Source: Kitasatospora azatica KCTC 9699 (GTDB lineage Bacteria; Actinomycetota; Actinomycetes; Streptomycetales; Streptomycetaceae). From it: a DNA stretch of 64,000 bases. The position numbers were made by a program, and so were the translations under genes. The notes under the pieces are model-generated. The model searched no databases and was not told the origin of the DNA. It saw only the letters and a list, made by a program, of their open reading frames with translations. Position 1 is the stretch's first letter. Each line of letters begins with the position of its first letter. The stretch spans positions 4,836,001 through 4,900,000 of the forward strand of contig NZ_JQMO01000003.1 in the NCBI RefSeq assembly GCF_000744785.1, written 5' to 3'. Below are positions 52,353-59,777 of this stretch, piece after piece.

Positions 52353-52843
52353 GGAGTTGGCGCTTCAACCGGCCTGCGCTGGCGCCGAGGTCAGTGTTCG
52401 GCAGTTGGTTCCTCGCTGTGCTGCTCAACCGACCGGAGCAAATCGCTCACTACAGGGCGTTGATGGAGGAGCTGATCCCCGAGGGAAGCACGGAGCATTT
52501 CGCGATCGCTGAGCGCGTCTTCGCGCAGCTCATGTTGATGAGGTTCACACCTGACCAGCCGGTGCGGGACATCTCGGACTTCGTCGCGGCCGTGCGTGGG
52601 GTGATGGCTCACCCCGAGGCCATTGGCCGACTGGAGGCGGAGGCCCTGATCAGGCACGCGCTCGGCGAGCAGACGGTCTGGCTGGCCGGCATCGACGCCC
52701 AGCAGGCGGGCACTGTCTACGGGGGCCTGTCGGTCCGGGTCATTCAGGAGAAGAGGCTCTCCGAGGGGGCCGTCAGGCGCCTTGTGGTAGAGGCCGAGGG
52801 CTGGGCGGAGGCCAACGGGATCCGGCTTGTGGTTGCCGAGTAG
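52349..52843 (+). CDS. Unknown protein, second gene behind RHS tail (candidate immunity protein)
   Basis: 164 residues from ATG 52349. Soluble, helical, with FGSWFLAVLLNRPEQIAHYRALMEELIPEGSTEHFAIAER-type amphipathic segments; no family recognised. It is coupled to the preceding gene and followed by a strong terminator, so the RHS fragment and these two genes form a single transcription unit. It could be an immunity protein or an accessory factor. Confidence 0.5.
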   Translation: MRSWRFNRPALAPRSVFGSWFLAVLLNRPEQIAHYRALMEELIPEGSTEHFAIAERVFAQLMLMRFTPDQPVRDISDFVAAVRGVMAHPEAIGRLEAEALIRHALGEQTVWLAGIDAQQAGTVYGGLSVRVIQEKRLSEGAVRRLVVEAEGWAEANGIRLVVAE

Positions 52844-52853
52844 CCGGACAACG

Positions 52854-52892
52854 CCCGTGTGCCGCGGAGCGCAGGCTCCGCGGCCACACGGG
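52854..52892. terminator. Strong hairpin ending the RHS cluster
   Basis: CCCGTGTG-CCGCGGAGC (52854-52870) pairs with GCTCCGCGG-CACACGGG (52875-52892) with one bulged C and loop GCAG. A second weaker hairpin (GCTAGCGA/TCGTTAGC, 52908-52932) follows. It separates the RHS genes from the convergent SnoaL gene. Confidence 0.75.
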
Positions 52893-52991
52893 GCGCCAGA
52901 CGGCGTGGCTAGCGAACTGAGGGCTCGTTAGCTGTGGTCGACTGCACCGTACTTGGCAGAGGGATGCTGCCCTTTGGAAGGTGGCGGGCAG

Positions 52992-53474
52992 TCAACCGGC
53001 CAGTGCAGGGCCGTGCAACGCACTGGCGACCGGTCGGCTGCTGATGAACTGGTAGTCCCGGGCGATCCGGCCGTCCTCGTCCAGCACCACGAACTCCAGC
53101 CCGCCGCCGACCACCTGCTCCGTGTTCGGGTCCACGGCTTCCCAGTGGAACTTGACCACGCTCTGCAGGCGGTCGGCGTCGGGGCGGGCCCGGAAGCGCA
53201 TCTGGCCGGAGGCGACGAACTCCTGGTAGGCGGTGCGGACCCGGACCTCGAGCGCGGCGTGGCCGCGCAGTTCCAGGGCGGCGTCCGGGAAGCCGATGCC
53301 GATGGCGCGCTCGCGCATCTCCTGCGGGGGCTGCACCAGGTGGACGGCCTCGGGGGACCAGAGTTCGGCGATCAGGGTGCGGCGGACGGTGGGGTCGGGC
53401 TCGTTCCAGACGGCGATGTAGCGGTCGGCGAGCTGCTGGGTGGCTGCGGTGGCCGTGGTGGCTGTGATCTCCAT
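52992..53474 (-). CDS. SnoaL-like / NTF2-fold protein
   Basis: 160 residues. LADRYIAVWNEPDPTVRRTLIAELWSPEAV is the usual N-terminus of SnoaL-like NTF2-fold proteins, followed by VKFHWEAVDPNTEQVVGGGLEFVVLDEDGRIARDYQF. These small cavities act as cyclases, isomerases or ligand binders; no catalytic assignment is possible. It lies downstream of merR on the same strand and may be a target of it. Confidence 0.8.
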   Translation of the reverse strand: MEITATTATAATQQLADRYIAVWNEPDPTVRRTLIAELWSPEAVHLVQPPQEMRERAIGIGFPDAALELRGHAALEVRVRTAYQEFVASGQMRFRARPDADRLQSVVKFHWEAVDPNTEQVVGGGLEFVVLDEDGRIARDYQFISSRPVASALHGPALAG

Positions 53475-53559
53475 ACGGCGATCGTGGGAGACGGCGGAAC
53501 TGGCGGCAATTCCCCGGCGGGAATCAGGGGTTGGATCAGGGATTGGCTCAGGGGCTGGA

Positions 53560-53952
53560 TCACGGGTTGCAGAGGTGGTCGACGGGGCGCTGGTCGAGGA
53601 GGTCCTCGTAGACGGCGACCTTGTGCTTGATCAGGTCCAGGCAGCGGCCGAGTTCGGTGAGTTGGGCCTCGACCCGGGTCTGGTGCTCGCGCAGCAGGGC
53701 GATCCGGTCGGGTTCGGTGCCGGAGCCGGTGCGGGCCAGTTCGGTGTAGCGGCGGATCTCGGGGAGCGGCATGCCGGAGCCGCGCAGCACGACGCAGAGG
53801 TGGAGCCAGTCCACGTCGTGCTCGGAGTAGACCCGCTGGCCGCCCGCGCGACGGCGGACCGGGCCGGCCAGGACGCCCTCCTTCTCGTAGAAGCGCAGCG
53901 CGTGCACGCTCAGTCCGGTGCGTTCGGCGACCTGGCCGATGCTCAAATCCAT
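53560..53952 (-). CDS. MerR family regulator
   Basis: 130 residues from ATG 53952 (ATG 53964 is possible). MDLSIGQVAERTGLSVHALRFYEKEGVLAG is the MerR helix-turn-helix; GQRVYSEHDVDWLHLCVVLRGSGMPLPEIRRY the second winged part; and the C-terminal coiled coil contains no metal-binding Cys pair, so it probably responds to an organic ligand or stress. It controls the divergent aldo/keto reductase through a typical MerR promoter. Confidence 0.9.
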   Translation of the reverse strand: MDLSIGQVAERTGLSVHALRFYEKEGVLAGPVRRRAGGQRVYSEHDVDWLHLCVVLRGSGMPLPEIRRYTELARTGSGTEPDRIALLREHQTRVEAQLTELGRCLDLIKHKVAVYEDLLDQRPVDHLCNP

Positions 53953-53970
53953 GCTGGTGAGCATACGGAC

Positions 53971-54001
53971 TTGACCTAGAGTCGGCTCTAGTTCCTAGCG
54001 T
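53971..54001 (+). promoter_or_regulatory. MerR-type promoter with 19-bp spacer and dyad
   Basis: TTGACC (53971-53976) and TAGCGT (53996-54001) are separated by 19 bp, longer than optimal, as in MerR-activated promoters. The spacer contains CTAGAG-TCGG-CTCTAG (53976-53991), a perfect dyad for the MerR dimer. It points at the aldo/keto reductase. Confidence 0.85.
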
Positions 54002-54047
54002 GGATCGCATCGGTTGGCGATCAGTTGGCGATCAAGGGAGCAGCACC

Positions 54048-55088
54048 ATGCGTTACCGCAGCCTCGGTGGGACCGGGATCGAGGTCAGCACGTACTGCCT
54101 CGGGACCATGATGTTCGGGTTCGTCGGCAATGCCGACCGGGAGGAGTGCGTCCGGATCGTGCACGAGGCCCTGGACCAGGGGATCAACTTCGTGGACACG
54201 GCGGACATGTACTCGGCGGGGGAGTCCGAGGAGATCGTCGGGAAGGCGCTGCGCGGCCGCCGGGACGAGGTGGTGCTGGCCACCAAGGTGCACTTCCCGA
54301 TGGGGGAGGGCCGCAACCGGGGCGGCAACTCGCGGCGGTGGATCCTGCAGGCGGTGGAGGACAGCCTGCGCCGGCTGGACACCGACTGGATCGACCTCTA
54401 CCAGGTGCACCGGCCCGACCCCAGCACCGACATCGAGGAGACCCTCGCCGTCATGGGGGACCTGGTCCGGGCCGGGAAGATCCGCGCCTTCGGCATCTCC
54501 TCCTTCCCGGCCGAGGAGATCGTCGAGGCCCAGCACACCGCCGAGCGGCGGATGCTGGCCCGGCCGCGCACCGAGCAGCCGCCGTACTCGCTGCTGGCCC
54601 GCGGTGTCGAGGCCGCCGTGCTGCCGGTCTGCCGGCGGTACGGGATGGGCGTGCTCACCTGGAGCCCGCTGGCCTCGGGGTACCTGAGCGGGCGTTACCG
54701 GGCCGGCCTGCCGGTGGACCTGAGCCGTGGGCGGGCCGCGCTCACCCCGGCCCGGTTCGACCCGGAGGTGCCGGGCAACGCGGCCAAGCTGGCCGCGGTG
54801 GAGCAGTTGGCCGAGCTGGCCGAGAGCATCGGGTGCACGCTGCCCGAACTGGCGGTCGCCTTCCCGCTGGTGCACCCGGCGGTCACTTCGGTGATCCTCG
54901 GCCCGCGCACCATGGACCAGCTGGCCGGCCTGCTCAAGGGCGCCGAACTCACGCTGGACGACGAGACCCTGGACCGGATCGACGCGATCGTGCCGCCCGG
55001 GACCAACCTCTACCACCCGGACGGCGCCTGGCAGCCGCAGTCGTTGGCCGACCCGGCGCAGCGCCGTCGCCCGCCGGCCGAGCGGTGA
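54048..55088 (+). CDS. Aldo/keto reductase
   Basis: 346 residues from ATG 54048 (AAGGGAG upstream). Catalytic tetrad in place: FVDTADMYSAG (Asp, Tyr), LATKVHF (Lys) and YQVHRPDP (His). NADPH is the likely cofactor (typical of the family; the C-terminal basic motif SVILGPRTMDQL fits). It reduces an aldehyde or ketone, perhaps as part of a MerR-controlled stress response. Substrate unknown. Confidence 0.92.
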   Translation: MRYRSLGGTGIEVSTYCLGTMMFGFVGNADREECVRIVHEALDQGINFVDTADMYSAGESEEIVGKALRGRRDEVVLATKVHFPMGEGRNRGGNSRRWILQAVEDSLRRLDTDWIDLYQVHRPDPSTDIEETLAVMGDLVRAGKIRAFGISSFPAEEIVEAQHTAERRMLARPRTEQPPYSLLARGVEAAVLPVCRRYGMGVLTWSPLASGYLSGRYRAGLPVDLSRGRAALTPARFDPEVPGNAAKLAAVEQLAELAESIGCTLPELAVAFPLVHPAVTSVILGPRTMDQLAGLLKGAELTLDDETLDRIDAIVPPGTNLYHPDGAWQPQSLADPAQRRRPPAER

Positions 55089-55093
55089 GCAGG

Positions 55094-55128
55094 CGTGAAG
55101 TCCGCGGCGGGCTGCCGCGGACTTCACG
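55094..55128. terminator. Perfect 15-bp bidirectional hairpin
   Basis: CGTGAAGTCCGCGGC (55094-55108) pairs with GCCGCGGACTTCACG (55114-55128) around GGGCT, between the convergent aldo/keto reductase and glycosyltransferase stops. Confidence 0.85.
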
Positions 55129-55147
55129 TGATCCGAGTGGTATCGGG

Positions 55148-57421
55148 TCAGCTGCTGGTGGGTGCGGTGAGGTCGTAGACGGTGGTGGAGCCGACCGTCC
55201 TGGCGGTGTAGTGGGCGGCGACCCAACTGGCGATCTGCGAGCTGTCGGAGGAGCCGCCCTGGCTGCCGCCGAACCCGCCGCCACCGATGAAGTAGTGGAT
55301 CTTCCCCTGCTTCACGTACTCCTGGAAGCCGGCCAGGCTGAGCGAGGGGTCCGATCCGTTGAACCCGCCCAGGGCCATCACCGGTACTCCGGTGGCCAGT
55401 TGGTAGCTGGCGGCGTTCTGCGAGCCGACGCCGGCGGCGGCCCAGGTGTAGTGGGAGGCGTCGGTCCTGATCAGGTCGGCGAGCTCGGTGCTGACCTTGG
55501 CGCCGCCGAGCAGGCCGCCCATGCCGCCACCGCCCATGCCACCGCCCATGCCGCCACCGCCCGTGCGTCCGGGAGAGGTGGTGCCCTGCGTGGGCGCGCC
55601 ACCCGGGAAACCGCCCTGCCCGCCGCCCGGGAAACCACCCCGGCCGCCGCCCGGGAACCCGCCGGGGAACCCGCCCCGCGCACCGGTGCCGCCCCTGCCC
55701 GTGCCGGGCCCGCCGACCCGCATGCCGCCCGGCCCGTCCCCGCCCGCGACCCGCGGTCCGGCCGTCGGGATCGAGCCGGTGTGCCCGGTCGAGACGGTGT
55801 CCAGCGCGTACGCCGTCGGCCCGGCCAGCGCCGAGGCCAGCGCGACCACGCCGACCACCGCGGCCAGTCGTGCCGTCAGCCGGCCGGCCAGCAGCAGCGC
55901 CGGGGCGGCTGCGAGCCCGCTGATCAGCACCGCCCAGCGCAGCCACGGGACGAACGAGGAGCTGCGCCCGAGCAGCACGTACGCCCAGACCGCCGTGACC
56001 GCGAGGACCACCGCGAGCACCGCCGCGTACGGCAGCCGCCGGCGGGCCCGCCACAGGCCGTCCACGCCCATCCCGACCAGGGCGGCGATCGCCGGGGCCA
56101 GCGCGATCGTGTAGTACTGGTGGAAGATCCCGGACATGTAACTGAACGTCAGCCCGGTGCCGAGCAGCCAGCCGCCCCAGACCAGGAACGCGGTGCGCGC
56201 CGAGTCGGTGCGGGCGTAGCGGCGGGTGGCCCAGAGGCCGAACAGGAGCAGCAGCAGCGCCGCAGGCAGCAGCCAGGCGATCTGTCCGCCGATGTCGGTG
56301 CCGAACATCCGGGTGATCCCGGTGCTGCCCCAGCCGCGCATACCGGGGCCGGTCGGGCCGCCGGCCGCGCCGGCCAGGCCGTCCAGCCCGGTGGTGCGCG
56401 GCGCCCCGCCCCCGCCGACGCTGCCGGTCTCGTTGCCGGTGAGCCGGCCGAAGCCGTTGTAGCCGAAGGTCAGCGAGAGGAAGCTGTTGTCCTGCGAGCC
56501 GCCGACGTACGGCCGGTCGGCCGCCGGTACCAGCTGCACCACCGCCACCCACCAGCCGCCCGCGACCACCATGGCGACCCCGGCCGCCAGCAGCTGGCGC
56601 ACCCGCCGCCAGAAGCCGGTGGGCGCGACCACCAGGTAGACCACCGCGAAACCGGGCAGCACCAAGAAGGCCTGCAGCGTCTTGGTCAGGAACCCGAAGC
56701 CGAGCATCACCCCGGCGAGCAGCAGCCACCGGGTGCCGGCGTTCTCGCTCGCCCGGACCACCGCGTAGGCGGCCAGCGTCATCAGCAGCACCAGCAGCGC
56801 GTCCGGGTTGTTGAACCGGAACATCAGCGCCGCGATCGGCGTCACCGCCAGCACCGCGCCGGCGACCAGCCCACCGAGCGCGGAGAACCGCCGGCGCACG
56901 GTCGCGTAGACCACCCCGACGGTGGCCACACCCATCAGCACCTCGGGCAGCAGCACGCTGAACGAGCTGAGGCCGAGGATCCGCGCCGACAGCTCCATCG
57001 GCCACAGCGACATCGGCGGCTTGTCCACCGTGATGAAGTTCGCGGCGTCGGAGGAGCCGTAGAAGAACGCCTTCCAGCTCTGGGTGCCGGCCTGGACGGC
57101 GGCCGAGTAGAAGGAGTTGGCCCAGCCGGAGGCGGTCAGGTTCCAGAAGTACAGCACCCCGGTGAGCAGCAGCAGGGCGAGCAGCGCGGGCCGGGCCCAG
57201 GCCGGGTCGTCGGGCCGGCCGCGCCAGGCGCGAGCGGGGAGCGTGCGCAGCCGGTCCGGCCGGCTCCGCGGGCCCTTTGGCCCGCTGGCAGGCGGCTCGG
57301 CGGCCGGGAAGATCGGCTCGGGTGAGGCCGGCGCGGCCGGGGCAGCCGGCTCCGGCGGCGGGTAGTCCGCGGCCTCCGGCCACGGGACGCTGCTCTCGGG
57401 GACGGAACTGGTCGTGGTCAT
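55148..57421 (-). CDS. GT39-like membrane glycosyltransferase with Gly-rich loop
   Basis: 757 residues from ATG 57421. About twelve membrane helices; the first outer loop has FYSAAVQAGTQSWKAFFYGSSDAANFITVDKPPMSLW (acidic residue and DKPP typical of GT-C/PMT_2 ArnT-like enzymes). They transfer sugar from a polyprenyl-phosphate donor to lipid or protein. A Gly-Gly-Met/Gly-Phe-Pro low-complexity loop (about 560-640) precedes a C-terminal outer domain. No ribosome site is visible. Confidence 0.88.
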   Translation of the reverse strand: MTTTSSVPESSVPWPEAADYPPPEPAAPAAPASPEPIFPAAEPPASGPKGPRSRPDRLRTLPARAWRGRPDDPAWARPALLALLLLTGVLYFWNLTASGWANSFYSAAVQAGTQSWKAFFYGSSDAANFITVDKPPMSLWPMELSARILGLSSFSVLLPEVLMGVATVGVVYATVRRRFSALGGLVAGAVLAVTPIAALMFRFNNPDALLVLLMTLAAYAVVRASENAGTRWLLLAGVMLGFGFLTKTLQAFLVLPGFAVVYLVVAPTGFWRRVRQLLAAGVAMVVAGGWWVAVVQLVPAADRPYVGGSQDNSFLSLTFGYNGFGRLTGNETGSVGGGGAPRTTGLDGLAGAAGGPTGPGMRGWGSTGITRMFGTDIGGQIAWLLPAALLLLLFGLWATRRYARTDSARTAFLVWGGWLLGTGLTFSYMSGIFHQYYTIALAPAIAALVGMGVDGLWRARRRLPYAAVLAVVLAVTAVWAYVLLGRSSSFVPWLRWAVLISGLAAAPALLLAGRLTARLAAVVGVVALASALAGPTAYALDTVSTGHTGSIPTAGPRVAGGDGPGGMRVGGPGTGRGGTGARGGFPGGFPGGGRGGFPGGGQGGFPGGAPTQGTTSPGRTGGGGMGGGMGGGGMGGLLGGAKVSTELADLIRTDASHYTWAAAGVGSQNAASYQLATGVPVMALGGFNGSDPSLSLAGFQEYVKQGKIHYFIGGGGFGGSQGGSSDSSQIASWVAAHYTARTVGSTTVYDLTAPTSS

Positions 57422-57529
57422 GGCCCATACGCTCGGGGCCGTGCCTGAGAGGGTGATGAAGCCCGGCTATGAGCGCCCTGTGATCTGCGCACCGGGCGGT
57501 GACGAGGAGTCAGGGAGCGGAGAGCCGGG

Positions 57530-58645
57530 TCAGGCGGCAGGGGCGGCGAACTGCTTGCCCAGCCACTCCAGGGCCGGCGGGATCTCCCGGCCCCAGGTGT
57601 GGAAGTTGTGGCCGCCGCTGTTCAGGGTGATGGTGGAGAGCCTGGTCGGGGCCTTGAAGGCCTTCACCATCTCCTGGGTGGGCTGGTAGTTGTCCTCGTC
57701 GTAGCTGGTGGCCAGCAGCAGCGAGACCGGCGCCGCCGGGGCGTTGCGCAGCCGCCAGAGCAGGTCGTTCTCCTGCCGCAGCTGGGTGCTGCCGGCGAAC
57801 AGGTCACCGGTGCTGGTGTCGTTGGAGACGCTGTAGTCGGCGGAGAGCGAGATCGCGGCGCGGTAGGCGTCCGGCTTGCGCAGCGCGAACTTCAGCGCGC
57901 AGTAGCCGCCGGTGGAGTCGCCGATCGCGGCGTGCGCCGAGGCCTGCGGGGCGATCCGGTAGCCGGAGGCCAGCGCCTTCGGCAGGTCCTCGGTGAAGTA
58001 GGTCTCCACCTTCGGGCCGCCGGGGACGTCCATGCACTCGGTGTCCCGGTTGGCGATCGGGCTGGGGCGCATCATCACCAGCACGGTGGGCGGCAGCGCC
58101 TTGTCGTTGATCGCCTGCAGGGTGCTGGTCGGGTACTGCATCAGCGAGATCAGCTTCTCGGCCGAGCCGGGGTAGCCGGAGAGCACCAGGATCATCGGGA
58201 ACTGGTGGCCGGCGTACTCGGGCTGGAAGTACTGCGGCGGCAGGTAGACGTAGCCGGCGTTGGTCAGGCCCGAGCCGGCGCCGGTCAGCTTGACCTGCTG
58301 GATCAGGCCCGAGCGCTCCTTGGCCGAGCCCTGCGAGCTGTACACCTTCTGCTCACCGGTGACCGAGAGCGCGTTGCCCGGCTTGTGGTCCACCACGGTG
58401 CCGGGCCCGCCGGCGGTGCCGAGCAGGTCGGTCCAGGTGGTGTAGAAGCCGAAGTAGGAGTTGGCCACCAGGGCCATCGCGACCAGCACCATCACCTGGG
58501 TGCCGAAGAAGGCGCCGAGCCGTCCGAGCACGGCACGCCAGCCCTTGCCGCCGAACCGAGGCCAGAGCCACAGGGTGACGGCGAAGGCTGCCACGGCGAG
58601 CAGGCAGGCGATGATCTGCAGCGGGATTCCGGTCAGCGCGAGCAC
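57530..58645 (-). CDS. Membrane-anchored esterase (antigen-85-like)
   Basis: 371 residues from GTG 58645 (AGGATCGG upstream); a GTG at 58708 is an alternative. Two or three N-terminal membrane helices (IPLQIIACLLAVAAFAVTLWLWP; LGAFFGTQVMVLVAMALVANSYFG), then an outer alpha/beta hydrolase domain with AIGDSTGGYCALKFALRKPDAYRAAISLS (nucleophile Ser) and NSGGHNFHTW (His), as in esterase D/mycolyltransferase-like proteins. Substrate unknown. A TAGGAT -10-like hexamer lies just upstream. Confidence 0.8.
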   Translation of the reverse strand: MLALTGIPLQIIACLLAVAAFAVTLWLWPRFGGKGWRAVLGRLGAFFGTQVMVLVAMALVANSYFGFYTTWTDLLGTAGGPGTVVDHKPGNALSVTGEQKVYSSQGSAKERSGLIQQVKLTGAGSGLTNAGYVYLPPQYFQPEYAGHQFPMILVLSGYPGSAEKLISLMQYPTSTLQAINDKALPPTVLVMMRPSPIANRDTECMDVPGGPKVETYFTEDLPKALASGYRIAPQASAHAAIGDSTGGYCALKFALRKPDAYRAAISLSADYSVSNDTSTGDLFAGSTQLRQENDLLWRLRNAPAAPVSLLLATSYDEDNYQPTQEMVKAFKAPTRLSTITLNSGGHNFHTWGREIPPALEWLGKQFAAPAA

Positions 58646-58796
58646 CCGGCCGATCCTAGTTGACCAGCTTGAACTCTCGGTCCACGCCCCCGCACGCCCC
58701 CTGTGCACGCCCTCTCACGCCCTGTTGACCCGGGAGCCTCGACTGCGGGAGTCTGATCACGCACGCGCACGCGAAAGAGGCCTTGGGGGGCTTGAG

Positions 58797-59759
58797 TTGC
58801 TCAGTTCAAAGACGTTGAGCCGCACTGCTTTGCTGACCGGCGGCGTGCTGCTGCTCAGCGCCTGCAGTTCCGCGCAGTACCCGCAGAGCCGTCCCGCACC
58901 CCTGAAGACCGTCGACGGCGGCGCGGGCGAGCCGACCACGGCCGCGGCCAGGACCCCCAGCCCGACGCCCACCCCGTACGGCACCACGCTGACCGGCCTG
59001 GTCGGCCCGGTCAACGACGCGCTCGCCAAGCTTCCGCAGGCCGGCAGCCTGGACGAGCTGAAGACCGCGCTCGGCGCGGTGGAGAAGGCGGCGGGCGACG
59101 GCTACACCGGCCTGCAGAGCGCCATCCCGCCGACGGGGGCCGGCGACGCCAACCGGCAGCTCTACGTCGCCCTGAACACCCTGGTCGACAACTTCACCGC
59201 GGTGGAGACCGACATCTCCGACCAGAAGGTCTGCGCGACCTCCGCCGCGCTGGCCGAGGCCGGGCAGGCGCAGGGGCTCAAGGACATCCAGCAGGCGCTG
59301 CAGACCCTGTCCGGCGCCGGCTACCCCGCCACCTTCACCGTCCCGCAGACCGGCCAGTTGCAGCACCGCGCGCTGGACAACGGCTCCTTCGTCCGCGAGG
59401 GCCAGGACGACGGCAACGGCGAGCTGACCGTGGACAACGGCGGCGGCAACGTGGACGCGGTGCTGACACTCACCCAGGACGGCCAGTCCGCCTACTCCTT
59501 CTACGTGGTCAAGGGCCAGACCGCGAAGATCAGCGGGATCCGCGACGGCAAGTACGACGTGTACTTCGCCGGCGGATTCGACTGGGACACCGGCACCAAG
59601 AAGTTCACCCAGAGCTGCGCCTTCACCAAGTTCGACGACGGCCTGGACTACACCACCACCAACAGCACCTACTCGACCTGGACGCTCACCCTGAAGCCGG
59701 TGGTCGGCGGCAACGCCAGCACCAGCGACGTCCCGGCCAACCAGTACCCCGTGCCGTGA
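58797..59759 (+). CDS. Secreted lipoprotein of unknown function
   Basis: 320 residues from TTG 58797 (GGGGGG upstream). LLTGGVLLLSAC is a lipobox with the lipidated Cys at about residue 21; Pro/Thr linker; then a helical part (VNDALAKLPQAGSLDELKTALGAVEKAAGDGY) and a C-terminal beta-rich part (FVREGQDDGNGELTVDNGGGNVDAVLTLTQDG, YSFYVVKGQTAKISGIRDGKYDVYFAGG). No enzyme motif is recognised. Divergent from the esterase. Confidence 0.75.
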   Translation: MLSSKTLSRTALLTGGVLLLSACSSAQYPQSRPAPLKTVDGGAGEPTTAAARTPSPTPTPYGTTLTGLVGPVNDALAKLPQAGSLDELKTALGAVEKAAGDGYTGLQSAIPPTGAGDANRQLYVALNTLVDNFTAVETDISDQKVCATSAALAEAGQAQGLKDIQQALQTLSGAGYPATFTVPQTGQLQHRALDNGSFVREGQDDGNGELTVDNGGGNVDAVLTLTQDGQSAYSFYVVKGQTAKISGIRDGKYDVYFAGGFDWDTGTKKFTQSCAFTKFDDGLDYTTTNSTYSTWTLTLKPVVGGNASTSDVPANQYPVP

Positions 59760-59777
59760 GGCTCCACGGACGCGCGG

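Noticed and set aside
47750-52900. Integrative conjugative element or prophage
   Set aside because: No integrase, att repeats, tRNA, replication or transfer genes; the patch is explained by two insertion sequences and an RHS remnant.
55488-55740. Gly-rich repeats as a separate structural protein
   Set aside because: They lie in frame within the glycosyltransferase and are a low-complexity loop of that protein.
54014-57428. Very long open frames (over 1100 codons) on both strands overlapping the aldo/keto reductase and glycosyltransferase
   Set aside because: They are Arg/Gly/Pro-rich shadow frames of high-GC genes, without family motifs, while the overlapping real genes have clear domains.
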